Made by a program: the position numbers and the translations under genes. Under the pieces are notes generated by a model. It ran no database searches, had not been told where the DNA came from, and worked only from the letters and a program-made list of their open reading frames with translations. Source: Nitrospira sp. ST-bin5 (lineage in GTDB: Bacteria > Nitrospirota > Nitrospiria > Nitrospirales > Nitrospiraceae). Taken from it: DNA of 64,000 bases. The first letter of the stretch is position 1. The number at the start of each line of letters is the position of its first letter. Positions 18,159 through 27,967 of the stretch are shown here, one piece after another. The stretch is taken from assembly GCA_002083555.1 (NCBI GenBank), contig MSXN01000020.1, forward strand, positions 1-64,000, given 5' to 3'.

Positions 18159-19715
18159 CTACTCCCACTCAATCGTGCTTGGCGGCTTCGAACTGATGTC
18201 GTAGACGACGCGATTCACGCCCTTCACTTCATTGATGATCCGGCTCGACATCCGGCCCAGTACATCGTTCGGGATCTTGGCCCAGTCGGCGGTCATCCCG
18301 TCGACGCTGGTCACCGCGCGAATCGCCACGACGTTATCATAGGTCCGCTGATCGCCCATAACGCCGACCGTGCGGATCGGCAGGAGCACGGCAAAGAATT
18401 GCCAGATTTCGCGGTACAGTCCCGCACCGCGAATCTCCTGATCGACGATCGTTTCCGCCCCGCGGAGGATCACCAATCGCTCCTTCGTCACGGAGCCGAG
18501 CACCCTGATCGCCAATCCAGGACCGGGAAACGGCTGCCGCCAGACGATCTCATCCGGCAACCCCAGTTCAGTTCCCAACACCCTCACTTCGTCCTTGAAC
18601 AATTCCCGCAGCGGCTCAATCAATTTCAACTTCATCCGCGCGGGCAAACCACCGACATTATGATGCGTCTTGATCGTGGCCGACGGCCCCTTGAAGCTCA
18701 CACTCTCGATGACGTCGGGATAGAGCGTCCCCTGCACCAAATACTTGACGCCCTTCAGCTTCTTGGACTCGACGTCGAAATTCTTAATGAACAGACGCCC
18801 GATGATCTTGCGCTTCCGCTCAGGATCGGTGACGCCCTTCAAGCCATCCAGGAATTGTGTTGTGCGATCGAGCACTCGCAGATTCAAATGCATCTGCGAC
18901 GAAAAGGTCTTCTTCACCTGGTCGCGTTCACCGGCCCGCAACACCCCATTATCGACGAAGATACAAGTCAGCTGATCGCCAATGGCCCTATGCGTGAGAG
19001 CCGCCGCCACCGACGAGTCGACTCCGCCGCTCAGCGCACAGATCACGCGATCTTTGCCGACCTGTTCGCGAATCTGGTTCACCGCCGTCTCCACGTAGGA
19101 CTGCATGGTCCAGGTCGGCGTACAGCCGCAGATCTCGTAGACGAAGTTCCGGAGCATCTTCGCGCCTTCCGGCGTATGCGCGACTTCCGGATGGAACTGC
19201 AGGCAATAGATCCGCCGCTGCTCGTCCTCCGACTTCATGGCCGCGACCGGCGAGTTGCTCGTATGGGCAATGGACCGGAACCCCTTCGGCATGCGCTCGA
19301 TCCGGTCCCCATGGGACATCCACACCACCGAGGAACCGCCTGTGCCGATCCCCTTGAAGAGATCGCTGCGGTCATCGATCAGGAGATCCGCCCGGCCATA
19401 TTCCCGATGCGGCGCCTTGACGACCTTGCCTCCCGACAAATGCGTCACCAACTGCATGCCGTAACAGATGCCCAGGATCGGAATGCCCTGATCGAATAAT
19501 TCCTTGGCGACAGAAGGCGCCTTCTTTTCGTAGACGCTGGAGGGACCGCCTGAAAGCACGATGCCCTGCGGACGATAGGCCAGAATCGTCGCGAGGGACG
19601 CCGTACAAGGCAGGATCTGCGAATAGACCTGCGCCTCGCGAATGCGCCGGGCAATCAACTGGGTGTACTGTGATCCGAAGTCGAGGACGAGAATGCGGTT
19701 ATGCCAAAGTTCCAT
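18159..19715 (-). CDS. guaA: GMP synthase (glutamine-hydrolysing)
   Basis: Converts XMP to GMP. The N-terminal class I glutamine amidotransferase domain has the nucleophile motif GICYGMQ and partner FHPEVAHT. The ATP-pyrophosphatase domain has the P-loop ALSGGVDSSVAAAL, and the C-terminal dimerisation domain ends in the canonical PPSTIEWE. 518 aa is typical. It lies downstream of guaB on the same strand, the usual pairing for guanine nucleotide synthesis; the 135-bp gap holds a repeat-like element. Confidence 0.97.
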   Translation of the reverse strand: MELWHNRILVLDFGSQYTQLIARRIREAQVYSQILPCTASLATILAYRPQGIVLSGGPSSVYEKKAPSVAKELFDQGIPILGICYGMQLVTHLSGGKVVKAPHREYGRADLLIDDRSDLFKGIGTGGSSVVWMSHGDRIERMPKGFRSIAHTSNSPVAAMKSEDEQRRIYCLQFHPEVAHTPEGAKMLRNFVYEICGCTPTWTMQSYVETAVNQIREQVGKDRVICALSGGVDSSVAAALTHRAIGDQLTCIFVDNGVLRAGERDQVKKTFSSQMHLNLRVLDRTTQFLDGLKGVTDPERKRKIIGRLFIKNFDVESKKLKGVKYLVQGTLYPDVIESVSFKGPSATIKTHHNVGGLPARMKLKLIEPLRELFKDEVRVLGTELGLPDEIVWRQPFPGPGLAIRVLGSVTKERLVILRGAETIVDQEIRGAGLYREIWQFFAVLLPIRTVGVMGDQRTYDNVVAIRAVTSVDGMTADWAKIPNDVLGRMSSRIINEVKGVNRVVYDISSKPPSTIEWE

Positions 19716-19723
19716 GAACGATC

Positions 19724-19840
19724 CAGCTTTCAGCGGTTAGCTATCAGCGATCAGCAAGACAGGAGAACCGCACATTGAGGAATGTCTGTCACAGGGAGGG
19801 ATCATCGGCCTTCTGGCTGAACACTGATGGCTGAAGGCTG
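19724..19840. repeat. CTGA/TCAG heptad-like repeat pair in guaB-guaA gap
   Basis: The gap contains CAGCTTTCAGCGGTTAGC followed by TATCAGCGATCAGC (19724-19755) and, in inverted sense, GGCTGAACACTGATGGCTGA plus AGGCTG (19815-19840). The units repeat with a period of about 7 (AGC-TNTC / GCTGANN), and the two blocks are roughly complementary, so the region could fold into a long hairpin. It looks like a dispersed intergenic repeat. Confidence 0.45.
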
Positions 19841-19850
19841 CCTGCTGTCG

Positions 19851-21317
19851 TTACTCCCAATCCATCCGGTAGTTCGGTGCTTCTTTGGTGATAATGACGT
19901 CATGCACGTGGCTTTCGCGGAGGCCGGCCACGGTTTGCCTGATGAAGGTCGCCTTCTCCTGAAGATCGGCAATCGTCTGGCAGCCACAGTAGCCCATGCC
20001 GGACTTGACGCCACCGACCAACTGATAGATGACGGCTCCCAGCTGCCCTTTGTACGGGACACGGCCTTCGATACCTTCCGGCACAAGTTTCTGGGCAGGG
20101 CGTCCGCCTTGTCCATAGCGATCACCGCCGCCGCGTTCCATCGCGCCGATGGAACCCATCCCGCGATAGACCTTGTATGTTCTGGCTTGATACAGCACCG
20201 TTTCACCCGGGGACTCTTCCGTCCCGGCCAGGAGTCCACCCAACATCACAGAGGATGCACCCGCCGCCAGCGCCTTGGTCACGTCGCCGGAGAACTTAAT
20301 CCCGCCGTCCGCAATGATTGGCACCCCGGTTCCACGAAGGGCTTTGGCACAATCGGCAATAGCCGTGAGCTGTGGCATCCCTGCGCCGGAGACAATGCGC
20401 GTCGTGCAAATCGAACCGGGGCCGACGCCGACTTTCACGGCATCAACGCCCATCTTCAGCAAATCTTTGGCCGCTTCCGCCGTCGCAATGTTGCCCGCAA
20501 TCAACTCCAGAGACGGATGTTGCTTCTTCAGCCGTTTCACCGTATCGAGCACGGCCTGGGAATGCCCGTGCGCGGTATCGACGACAATCAGGTCGACGCC
20601 GGACTTGATCAACAGGCTCGCCCGTTCATCGGTATCCGGCCCCACGCCAACCGCCGCGCCCACGCGCAGACGCCCATGGGTATCCTTGCAGGCATTGGGA
20701 TACTTAATCCGCTTCTCGATGTCCTTGATCGTGATCAGCCCTTTGAGCTCGTAGTTCTTATTCACGACCGGCAGTTTTTCAATGCGGTGCTCGTGCAAAA
20801 TATCGCGGGCTTTTTCAAGGCTCGTTCCCACCGGCGCCGTCACGAGCTTGTCGCGCTTCATGACTTGGGACACCTTGAGGTCCATACGGGTTTCGAACCG
20901 CAGATCCCGATTCGTCAGAATACCGACCAGCTTGCCCTCTTTCGTGACGGGAATGCCGGAGATGCGATACTTTGCCATCAGCGCGTGCGCGTCGCGGATC
21001 GTCTGCTCGGGCGAGATGGTCACGGGATCCATAATCATCCCGCTTTCAGATTTCTTCACCCGATCCACTTCCGCGGCCTGATCCACCGGCGACAGCACGC
21101 GATGGATGATGCCGATTCCGCCTTCACGCGCCATCGCAATGGCCAGCCGCGCCTCAGTCACGGTATCCATCGCCGCGCTGACAAAGGGGACGTGAATGCG
21201 AATATTGCGCGTCACCAGCGTCGACGTCTCGACTTCGTTCGGCAAGACTTGCGACTTCGCCGGCACCAGGACGACGTCGTCATACGTGAGGCCCAATCGC
21301 GGTTCTTTATCCAGCAT
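19851..21317 (-). CDS. guaB: IMP dehydrogenase
   Basis: Oxidises IMP to XMP with NAD+, the committed step to GMP. A TIM barrel is interrupted by a pair of CBS domains (residues ~95-205). The catalytic loop GPGSICTTRIVSGAG contains the active Cys; the flap YRGMGSIGAM and GGVKSGMGYCG follow. 488 aa is the expected size. It is transcribed toward guaA. Confidence 0.97.
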   Translation of the reverse strand: MLDKEPRLGLTYDDVVLVPAKSQVLPNEVETSTLVTRNIRIHVPFVSAAMDTVTEARLAIAMAREGGIGIIHRVLSPVDQAAEVDRVKKSESGMIMDPVTISPEQTIRDAHALMAKYRISGIPVTKEGKLVGILTNRDLRFETRMDLKVSQVMKRDKLVTAPVGTSLEKARDILHEHRIEKLPVVNKNYELKGLITIKDIEKRIKYPNACKDTHGRLRVGAAVGVGPDTDERASLLIKSGVDLIVVDTAHGHSQAVLDTVKRLKKQHPSLELIAGNIATAEAAKDLLKMGVDAVKVGVGPGSICTTRIVSGAGMPQLTAIADCAKALRGTGVPIIADGGIKFSGDVTKALAAGASSVMLGGLLAGTEESPGETVLYQARTYKVYRGMGSIGAMERGGGDRYGQGGRPAQKLVPEGIEGRVPYKGQLGAVIYQLVGGVKSGMGYCGCQTIADLQEKATFIRQTVAGLRESHVHDVIITKEAPNYRMDWE

Positions 21318-21356
21318 GATCTCCCCGTGCCACTCCCACGGCCTGTTCGTCAGGCC

Positions 21357-24320
21357 CTATCGCGTCTGTTGCGCTTTATCGAGTTCCGCCATCGCTTCGG
21401 CATTTTCCTGCAGCCGCTCGCTGCCTTCATCGGCCGGCATGAACTGCTGCACCCGCGTGTTCCCGCTGTCCACCACGAACACGCTACCGCGGGCATCCAC
21501 GGCGATGCCATAGGGGAAATTGAATTGCCCGTCCCCGTTCCCATAGCCGCCCCACTGTGTGATGTAATTGCCTTCTTTGTCGAATTTCTGCACGCGCTGG
21601 TTGCCAGCATCCGTCACATACACATCGCCGGCGCCGTCCACCGCCACACCCCAGGGATTCCGCAACTGTCCGGCTTCCTGCGCGAGCGGACTGCTCGCAT
21701 GGCCGGCCTCGGGACTGCCGCCCCACTTGGCCAGCAACTGCGGCAACACGTTGGTGCTGGTGTCGAACTTCTGGATGCGGTGGTTGCCCATGTCCACGAC
21801 ATACACCGCCCCGTCGTTCTGGTCGACGGCCACGCCACGCGGGAAGTAGAACTGCCCGTCGCCGCTGCCGAAGCTGCCCCAGGCCATGATGAACTCGCCG
21901 GCCATATCGAACTTCTGCACGCGGAAATTCGCGCTATCCACGACATACACGAACCCGCGTACGCGATCGACCGCGATGCCCCACGGAGCATTGAACTGGC
22001 CTTCGCCGTTGCCGCGCGACCCGAACTTCATCAGATACCCGCCGAGCTTCCCGTCGAACTTCTGCACGCGGTGGTTGTTGGTATCAACCACCCACACATC
22101 GCCCTTGCCGTCGCAGGCGATACCCGTCGGGTTATGGAAGTTCGCGTTGGCCGATCCGAAGCAGCCCCAGAGGATGATGAAGTTTCCGGCGTTGTCGAAT
22201 TTCTGGATGCGGTTGTTGCCGTTATCCACGGCGAACAACGAACCCTGCTGATCCACGCACAAGCCGTACAGCGGCGCCATGAACTCGCCCCCGTGGAGGA
22301 GCGACGCACCGCGGCCAGGCTGCCCCCACTTGGAGACACAGACGTACCCGGACGTGTTGACAAGAATGCTGGCGCTGGCCGGAGTCGAGACGTTGTTGCC
22401 CACGTCCTTGAACCAGACATAAATGGTCTTCGGTCCATCGGTCGGCGACAGAATGAAGGGAATCGTGGCGCCGAACTTGATCGCCGTCGTGACTTCGACC
22501 CATCCCGGCGTGCCACCCATCGGCGTCAACGGACTTTCCGAAATGAAATAGGCCGTCACACCGGTATCCAAGTCCGTCGCGGAGATCGTGACGACGACTT
22601 CCGGCGAGTTGGTCATGAACGCGCCGTGATTGATGACGGCATAGGGATTCTGCGGAGCGGTAATGTCGATGAGAACCGGCGTCGACGTCACTTCCTCCGA
22701 TACCTCACTCTCGGTGCCGTCTTCGAACACCGCCGTGATGGCATAGAAATACGCCGTATCGTTGGTCAATCCGGAATGCGTGTAGGGACTGGTCACCCCT
22801 TCGACTTTGGTCCCGGTCTGGATGGTGACGCCCTGCGCGGTGTTGAAATACAGGTTGTAGGAGACCGCGCCCTGCACATCCAACCAGCTCAAATAGATTT
22901 CCGTGTCGCCCGGCTTGACCGCCACACTGCGCGGAGGCTGAACCGCACCCGCCGCCGGAGCCGGCAGCGACTGCTCTTTCCCTCGATTGATTTCTTCTTC
23001 CGTCGGCACATACTTCACGACGCGGCTGTTCCCGCTATCGACGACGATGACGGCGCCCTCCTTATCGACGGCGATACCGGAGGGGAAATTCAATTGCCCT
23101 TCTGTCTTTCCGCGGTTCCCGAAGGAGCAGAGGAAGGTGCCGTTGCCGTCGAACTTCTGAACACGATGATTGCCGTTGTCGACGACGTAGACGTTCCCCA
23201 GCGCATCGCAGGCAATGCCCCAGGGCGACTTGAATTGCCCCGGCCCATGCCCTTCACGCCCCCACTTGGTCAGAAAGCTGCCGCGCGAATCGAATTTCTG
23301 AATCCGGTTATTGCTCTCATCCGCCACGAAGATGTTGCCGACGAAATCGACCGCGACACCGCGCGGGAAAAAGAACGCGCCGTCGAAACTGCCGTCGCGC
23401 CCCCACTTCAACAGCGGCTGGCCATCGGACTGAAACTTCTGAATGCGGGCGTTGCTCGTGTCGGACACGTAGACGTTGCCCTCTTGATCAGTGGTGATCC
23501 CCCAGGGCACATCGAACTTGCCCATGTCGGCGCCGCGCCAGGCGAATCCGAACTTGCCCCAGGCCTTCATGGCGTTGCCTTCGAGATCGAACTTTTGCAC
23601 ACGGTTATTGCCGCTGTCGGCAATGTAAATGACATCGTCCGGCCCGACCGCCAATCCGCGCGGATAATAAAAACACCCTTCCTGCGAACTCGGTTCGCTC
23701 CCCCATCGGGCAACGAACTTGCCATCTTTCGTGAATTTCTGAATCGAATGGTTGTCGGTATCGGCGACATAGATGTTGCCGTCTTTGTCGAGCGTCAGAC
23801 CGGTAGGCGAGCTGAATTCTCCATCGTCGGGACCTTCCTGGCCGAAAGCCATGGCCAGCAAATACGGCGAGGGAATCGCCATGACTTCCTGCGACTCCAG
23901 GCTCTCTCCCTTCTGCGTCACGACCGTCACAACATAGTGGTAGCAGGTTCCGTTCGCGAGATCGTCGTGAACAAAGGGGGAGGTCGCGCCTTCGAGACAG
24001 GTCGCCTTATCTTTCTTGACGCCGATGACGGCTTTAAAATCCTCGGCACTGGCGATGGGGCGGGTCAATTCCGAAAACTTGATCTGAACGCCCTTCGTCG
24101 TCTGGAAATACAGGTTGTAGTACATCGCCTCGGGAACCGCATCCCAGGTGATCGTGACTCGACCATTGCCTGCTTTGGCCTGGACGTTCTGCGGCGCGGG
24201 CGGCAGCTCTTCATCTGCGGCGACCGAATCGCCGGCACCCCACTCACTCTGGGTACCTTCGGCCGACAGGATCCGTCGATCGAACCGGAACATTTCGTCA
24301 AAAAGCCATGCCTTCATCAT
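21357..24320 (-). CDS. large NHL-repeat protein with fibronectin-type domains
   Basis: A 987-aa protein built from two blocks of NHL beta-propeller repeats (about residues 155-440 and 670-960), each repeat ending in the pattern VYVVDSGNHRVQKFD and WGxxGxGxGQFxxP. They are separated by fibronectin-III-like segments (residues ~40-145 and ~455-560, NLYFNTAQGV type) and an Ig-like/Y_Y_Y-type stretch. At least ten propeller blades are visible. No classical signal peptide is seen at the chosen start, so export is uncertain. Such proteins are adhesion or scaffold proteins; no enzymatic motif is present. It lies 39 bp upstream of guaB. Confidence 0.85.
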   Translation of the reverse strand: MMKAWLFDEMFRFDRRILSAEGTQSEWGAGDSVAADEELPPAPQNVQAKAGNGRVTITWDAVPEAMYYNLYFQTTKGVQIKFSELTRPIASAEDFKAVIGVKKDKATCLEGATSPFVHDDLANGTCYHYVVTVVTQKGESLESQEVMAIPSPYLLAMAFGQEGPDDGEFSSPTGLTLDKDGNIYVADTDNHSIQKFTKDGKFVARWGSEPSSQEGCFYYPRGLAVGPDDVIYIADSGNNRVQKFDLEGNAMKAWGKFGFAWRGADMGKFDVPWGITTDQEGNVYVSDTSNARIQKFQSDGQPLLKWGRDGSFDGAFFFPRGVAVDFVGNIFVADESNNRIQKFDSRGSFLTKWGREGHGPGQFKSPWGIACDALGNVYVVDNGNHRVQKFDGNGTFLCSFGNRGKTEGQLNFPSGIAVDKEGAVIVVDSGNSRVVKYVPTEEEINRGKEQSLPAPAAGAVQPPRSVAVKPGDTEIYLSWLDVQGAVSYNLYFNTAQGVTIQTGTKVEGVTSPYTHSGLTNDTAYFYAITAVFEDGTESEVSEEVTSTPVLIDITAPQNPYAVINHGAFMTNSPEVVVTISATDLDTGVTAYFISESPLTPMGGTPGWVEVTTAIKFGATIPFILSPTDGPKTIYVWFKDVGNNVSTPASASILVNTSGYVCVSKWGQPGRGASLLHGGEFMAPLYGLCVDQQGSLFAVDNGNNRIQKFDNAGNFIILWGCFGSANANFHNPTGIACDGKGDVWVVDTNNHRVQKFDGKLGGYLMKFGSRGNGEGQFNAPWGIAVDRVRGFVYVVDSANFRVQKFDMAGEFIMAWGSFGSGDGQFYFPRGVAVDQNDGAVYVVDMGNHRIQKFDTSTNVLPQLLAKWGGSPEAGHASSPLAQEAGQLRNPWGVAVDGAGDVYVTDAGNQRVQKFDKEGNYITQWGGYGNGDGQFNFPYGIAVDARGSVFVVDSGNTRVQQFMPADEGSERLQENAEAMAELDKAQQTR

Positions 24321-24457
24321 AGGTGTTGCCTCGTGTTGCTAAAGCCGTCCCGCGCCAAGAACCAAGGGTCTTTCAATCACTTAGAATTGGATTGGCGAGT
24401 CTAACAAAGCGCTGGAAAGAGAGTCAAGGAGCGGGGAAACAGGGCGAGACGACAGCT

Positions 24458-26095
24458 TCAAGCTGTTGCGACCGCCGTGCCGACGCCGGCCGAGCCTTGC
24501 AACAAGTTCCCCGCCATGTCACTCACTTGCCCCAGCACCGTCACCGTCGCCGACGCGGTCGGAAAAAACGGCGAGGCCGGGGTGAAGACGGCAAAGGTAT
24601 TCTGTTGGCCGAAGGTGATCGTGCCAAGCCGTGCCTCGCCCTGACTGACCACGAGGACCGTCGCGCCGTTCACGGTATTGGGATTGATCGGCTCCGAGAA
24701 GGTCAGGATGATAGACGTGTTGAACGGCACATTCGTCGCCCCGTGCGCCGGGCTGATCGAGACCGTCGGCGAGACCGTATCCGAATTTGTGCCGGTGGTG
24801 AAGGAGCCGATGAAGCCACCGTCGAGCGGCACGCCATCCACACTCTTGATGCCTTGCGTGAGCGAGAGCGTATAGGCGGTTGTGGCCGCCAGTACTGCCG
24901 CCGGGCGGAACGTCACGACCGTGTCACCGAAGTCAAAACTGTACGTCCCGGCCACCGGCGTGACGCCCTGCGTGAAGCCAAAGTTCGCCGTCGTGATCGT
25001 CGCGCGATCGACTGGACGTGAGAACGACACCGTCACCGGGGTATTGCGTGGGATGTTGATCAGCCCCATCGTCGGCGTGATCGCGCCGATCTTCTGTGAG
25101 GCCCCGGCCAGATAGGTATAGCCGTTCTGGATCAGCGCATCGCCGTTCGCATTTGACACCACCACATCGGCCGGACCGACCACCGAGGCCGGGACTTGCA
25201 CAATCATGCTGGTAGGAGACACCAGTGTGAGCACGCTGGCCGGCTTGTTGCCGATCTTCACCGTGGTCCCGGCGATAAAGCCGGTGCCGGTCAGGGTCGT
25301 CCGCTGCCCGCCTTGTATAGAGCCGACGTTGGGAAACAGGCTCGTCAGCGTCGGCGGTGGACCGGCATTCGCCACCGTGAAGTTTACCCCATTCGAGGCC
25401 AACCCACCGACCGTCACCGTGACCGGTCCAGTCGTGGCTCCGCTCGGGACTTGCGTCGTGAGCGAGGTTGCGGTGGCAGACAGCGTCGTCGCCAAGATGC
25501 CGTTGAATCGGATTTGATTGAGCGCCGCCGTGGAGCTGAACCCGTTGCCGGAGATCGTCACGAGTCGCGTGACCGGGCCGGAAGTGGGAGACAGTGCCGA
25601 GACGACAGGCGCGGAAGCATTCACGGAGAACGAGGCCGTGGCCGAGCCAGTCGTTGTGGTCACGCTCACCGCCGTCGCGCCGGTGCGGGCGGCAAAGGAG
25701 ATTTGGAAGGTGGCGGTGAGGGACGTTGGCGTCGTCAGGACGTTGCGGACGAGAATGCCGGGATTGTCCGTCGCCAGCGCTGCGCCGGTGAGATTAGTCC
25801 CGGTGAGGGTGACGGTGACCGAGGCCCCCGCGCTGCCGGTATTCGGCGTGAGCGCCGTAATCGTCGGTGCGCCGACGCCACCGGTGTTCCGCGTGATCGA
25901 CAGCAGATTCCCGACCGCGTCATAGCTGTAGGTCGCGACATTCCCCTGCCCGTCGATCACCTGCGACAGCCGACCCAAGTCGTCGTAGATATATTGCGCC
26001 TGGTCAGCGACCACTAGCGTCGGCGCCAACGCACACAGCATCAGCACGCAGACCACAGCCGTCAGGAGTTTTGAGAACGTCATCTGCTTCATCAC
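24458..26095 (-). CDS. exported protein with RHS-like start, IPT/TIG and Big_5 domains
   Basis: A 545-aa exported protein. After a signal peptide (cleavage near VVADQ) comes one YD/RHS-type repeat (IYDDLGRLSQVIDGQGN, then YSYDAVGNLLSI), three IPT/TIG immunoglobulin-like domains (PTITALTPNTGSAG, PVVSALSPTSGPV, PTLTSLFPNVGSIQGG) and two Big_5-type Ig domains (IPRNTPVTVSFSRPVD; PAHGATNVPFNTSIIL). It stops soon after the second Big_5 domain without the RHS barrel or toxin core, so it looks like the N-terminal half of a larger RHS protein. A short inverted repeat (ACAGCTT/AAGCTGT) spans the stop codon. It is the last of three RHS-related units on this strand. Confidence 0.75.
   Translation of the reverse strand: MMKQMTFSKLLTAVVCVLMLCALAPTLVVADQAQYIYDDLGRLSQVIDGQGNVATYSYDAVGNLLSITRNTGGVGAPTITALTPNTGSAGASVTVTLTGTNLTGAALATDNPGILVRNVLTTPTSLTATFQISFAARTGATAVSVTTTTGSATASFSVNASAPVVSALSPTSGPVTRLVTISGNGFSSTAALNQIRFNGILATTLSATATSLTTQVPSGATTGPVTVTVGGLASNGVNFTVANAGPPPTLTSLFPNVGSIQGGQRTTLTGTGFIAGTTVKIGNKPASVLTLVSPTSMIVQVPASVVGPADVVVSNANGDALIQNGYTYLAGASQKIGAITPTMGLINIPRNTPVTVSFSRPVDRATITTANFGFTQGVTPVAGTYSFDFGDTVVTFRPAAVLAATTAYTLSLTQGIKSVDGVPLDGGFIGSFTTGTNSDTVSPTVSISPAHGATNVPFNTSIILTFSEPINPNTVNGATVLVVSQGEARLGTITFGQQNTFAVFTPASPFFPTASATVTVLGQVSDMAGNLLQGSAGVGTAVATA
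25932..26009 (-). repeat. RHS start-segment repeat, copy 1
   Basis: A 78-bp segment coding for AQYIYDDLGRLSQVIDGQGN and the following residues. It differs from the copy at 26548-26625 at only about four positions, although the signal-peptide sequences just upstream are unrelated. The recombined or conserved unit is therefore this module and not the whole gene. Confidence 0.85.
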
Positions 26096-26189
26096 AGGTC
26101 TTTCATCACCGAATTGGACTCATTCGCGCTTCACTGGACCGCACCATCCTCATGTGTCTTTCTGAGTGCACAGTCAAGAACCGCCCTCA

Positions 26190-26528
26190 TCACTCTTCCC
26201 CCTTTGGAAACGTTCGGAGTATCTCCTGGCATACAGCGAGAATATCTGGTTTGTAATCATCTATAAGCTTGTTCATTTTATCGTCGAGTCTTTTTAGATG
26301 GTTGGGCTCGTATTCTGCTCGCAACTCTCCTATGGGAAACTCTTCTGTATCGTCCTCGAATGCAATAATTGCATTGAAAACCTCATGCCCAGGCTCATCA
26401 ATTTCGAATCGTAACCTGTTAATCTTCCTTGTGCCTTCAACGAGATGCATTCGATCTTCAATCATTGCCGTTGCCACTGCTCTCAACTCCGCCAGCTTTC
26501 TGGCTTTAATGATATCTGGCAAACTCAT
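26190..26528 (-). CDS. small acidic protein, probable orphan RHS immunity protein
   Basis: A 112-aa acidic helical protein with no signal peptide (MIEDRMHLVEGTRKINRLRF; ILAVCQEILRTFPKGEE), of the size and style of polymorphic-toxin immunity proteins; DUF2489-like resemblance is tentative. It has a good GAGGTGG ribosome-binding site. It sits 15 bp after the truncated RHS start at 26544-26711 with no toxin domain between. Base composition is more AT-rich than the neighbours. The immunity role is inferred from position only. Confidence 0.55.
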   Translation of the reverse strand: MSLPDIIKARKLAELRAVATAMIEDRMHLVEGTRKINRLRFEIDEPGHEVFNAIIAFEDDTEEFPIGELRAEYEPNHLKRLDDKMNKLIDDYKPDILAVCQEILRTFPKGEE

Positions 26529-26543
26529 GGACCACCTCGGAGT

Positions 26544-26711
26544 TTACGTCGCGACATTCCCCTGCCCGTCGATGACTTGCGACAGCCGACCCAGGTCGTC
26601 GTAGATATATTGCGCCTGGTCGGCGTAGATTCCTGTCGGCCCGAAGAGGACCAGGCCAAGCACCAAGACAAGCACACGGTAGAGCCAGGCGGCGCGAGAC
26701 AGAGTCATCAT
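26544..26711 (-). pseudogene. truncated RHS gene start (signal peptide plus one YD repeat)
   Basis: A 55-codon remnant: signal peptide (LVLVLGLVLFGPTGIYA) then the same YD-repeat module as the gene at 26095, ending in TAA right after GNVAT where the other copy continues with YSYDAVGN. Everything that should follow (RHS barrel and toxin) is missing and the immunity-like gene begins at once. It is best read as a displaced or deleted RHS cassette. Confidence 0.7.
26548..26625 (-). repeat. RHS start-segment repeat, copy 2
   Basis: Near-identical partner of 25932-26009 (about four differences in 78 bp). The two direct repeats enclose the small immunity-like gene and could recombine to delete it. 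Confidence 0.85.
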
Positions 26712-26758
26712 GATGTTCTCGTCCAATCGATGGCGCAGGAGTGCGAGAGAGGAGCGCG

Positions 26759-27679
26759 ATGTTGAGTCTGTGGTCCCGACTTGTTCAATGGTGCGTCTGG
26801 TGGTGCCGATGGCTGGTCCGTTGGATGCGGCCACACTCGCCGGCCTCCTGGCCACGTCACCGAACTGAGGGGCCGATGCGTCGACCGCACGCGCCGCCCA
26901 AGCCTGAATGGGTTCGTCGTGAACTCATTCGGCTGAAAGCGTTGGTGCCAGAGGCGGGCTGCCGCACGATCATGCACACCTTCAACCGGCGATTCGCGGT
27001 CCGTCGGCAGATGACCGTCGGCAAAACCTACGTCGCCGAGACGATCCGACGGCAGCAGTACGCCATCCTGTGTCTGCGCCGGAAGCTGAAGCATCGCGTG
27101 CCCCGGCCCATCCCCCGCAATCTGATCTGGGGCATGGACTTGCTGACCAAGACGGATACCAGTGGCCGCCAGCATGTCGTGCTGGCCATTGTGGATTATG
27201 CCAGTCGCGCATGTCTGTGCCTGAAGCGGCTGACCGACAAGTCGTCGTGGACGATCAAGCACCACCTCACCGCGGTCTGCCGTCAGTACGGCTGCCCCCA
27301 GATGCTTCGCACGGATAACGAAGCCGTGTTCACATCGGGCATGCTCAGGATAGCGGTGAGCCTGTTGGGCATTCGCCGGCAATTGAGCGAGCCGGGCTGC
27401 CCCTGGCAGAACGGCCGTGTCGAGCGGCTCATCGGCACGGTGAAACGGATACTGCTGCCGCATCCCATCGAGGATGCGTCTTCCCTCGACCGGGCGCTGG
27501 CCCACACGCGATACGTCTACAATCATCTCCGGCCCCATCACCATCTCCATGGTCGCACCCCCGCTGAAGTCTGGGCGGGAGTCGATGTCTTCGCGCCCAC
27601 CCGCAAGAGCCGCCGCTGGCTGCGGCGCTGGGAGCGGCAGTGGGAACAGACTACGCTGGAGGGGTATGACCCAGGATAG
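26759..27679 (+). CDS. DDE integrase-type transposase
   Basis: A 306-aa transposase with an rve/integrase catalytic core: first Asp in WGMDLL, second in LRTDNEAVF, Glu in NGRVERLIGTVK, followed by the usual integrase ending HHHLHGRTPAEVW. The N-terminus is basic and helical. The overall type is IS3/IS481-like, single ORF. ATG 26759 follows GGAG at good spacing. It inserted just upstream of the truncated RHS start, on the opposite strand. Clear terminal inverted repeats or target duplications were not found; the ~290 bp beyond its stop hold only a small ATGCGT/ACGCAT hairpin at 27689-27702. Confidence 0.85.
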   Translation: MLSLWSRLVQWCVWWCRWLVRWMRPHSPASWPRHRTEGPMRRPHAPPKPEWVRRELIRLKALVPEAGCRTIMHTFNRRFAVRRQMTVGKTYVAETIRRQQYAILCLRRKLKHRVPRPIPRNLIWGMDLLTKTDTSGRQHVVLAIVDYASRACLCLKRLTDKSSWTIKHHLTAVCRQYGCPQMLRTDNEAVFTSGMLRIAVSLLGIRRQLSEPGCPWQNGRVERLIGTVKRILLPHPIEDASSLDRALAHTRYVYNHLRPHHHLHGRTPAEVWAGVDVFAPTRKSRRWLRRWERQWEQTTLEGYDPG

Positions 27680-27967
27680 ACCAACGGAATGCGTGAACGC
27701 ATGAGCGCGCCGTCCGCACAGGGAAGCGGTATCGCTGGGACAACCTATGCCCTGAGTCAGAAACGCGTTAACTTTTTCAGAACACATGTGCATGTACGCC
27801 CTGCCTTGAGGCCTCTCAGCAATCCCACATCCTGCCCAACGGGTGCTTCAACCGGCCCATTCGTCAAAAAACTCCCTCACAAACTCGGTGCCGCCCCATC
27901 CCGGACACGCGGACGGGACACCCCCTAGTTACCTTCTTAGTTACCTTCTCTAGTTTCACTCGCGACT

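Noticed and set aside
21357..24320. NHL repeats as a CRISPR-like or tandem DNA repeat array
   Set aside because: Repeats are protein-level and diverged at DNA level, with no regular spacer structure.
19827..24404. A 1525-codon plus-strand open frame
   Set aside because: It is the antisense shadow of guaB and the NHL-repeat gene, with no ribosome-binding site and Arg/His-rich composition; the minus strand carries intact motifs.
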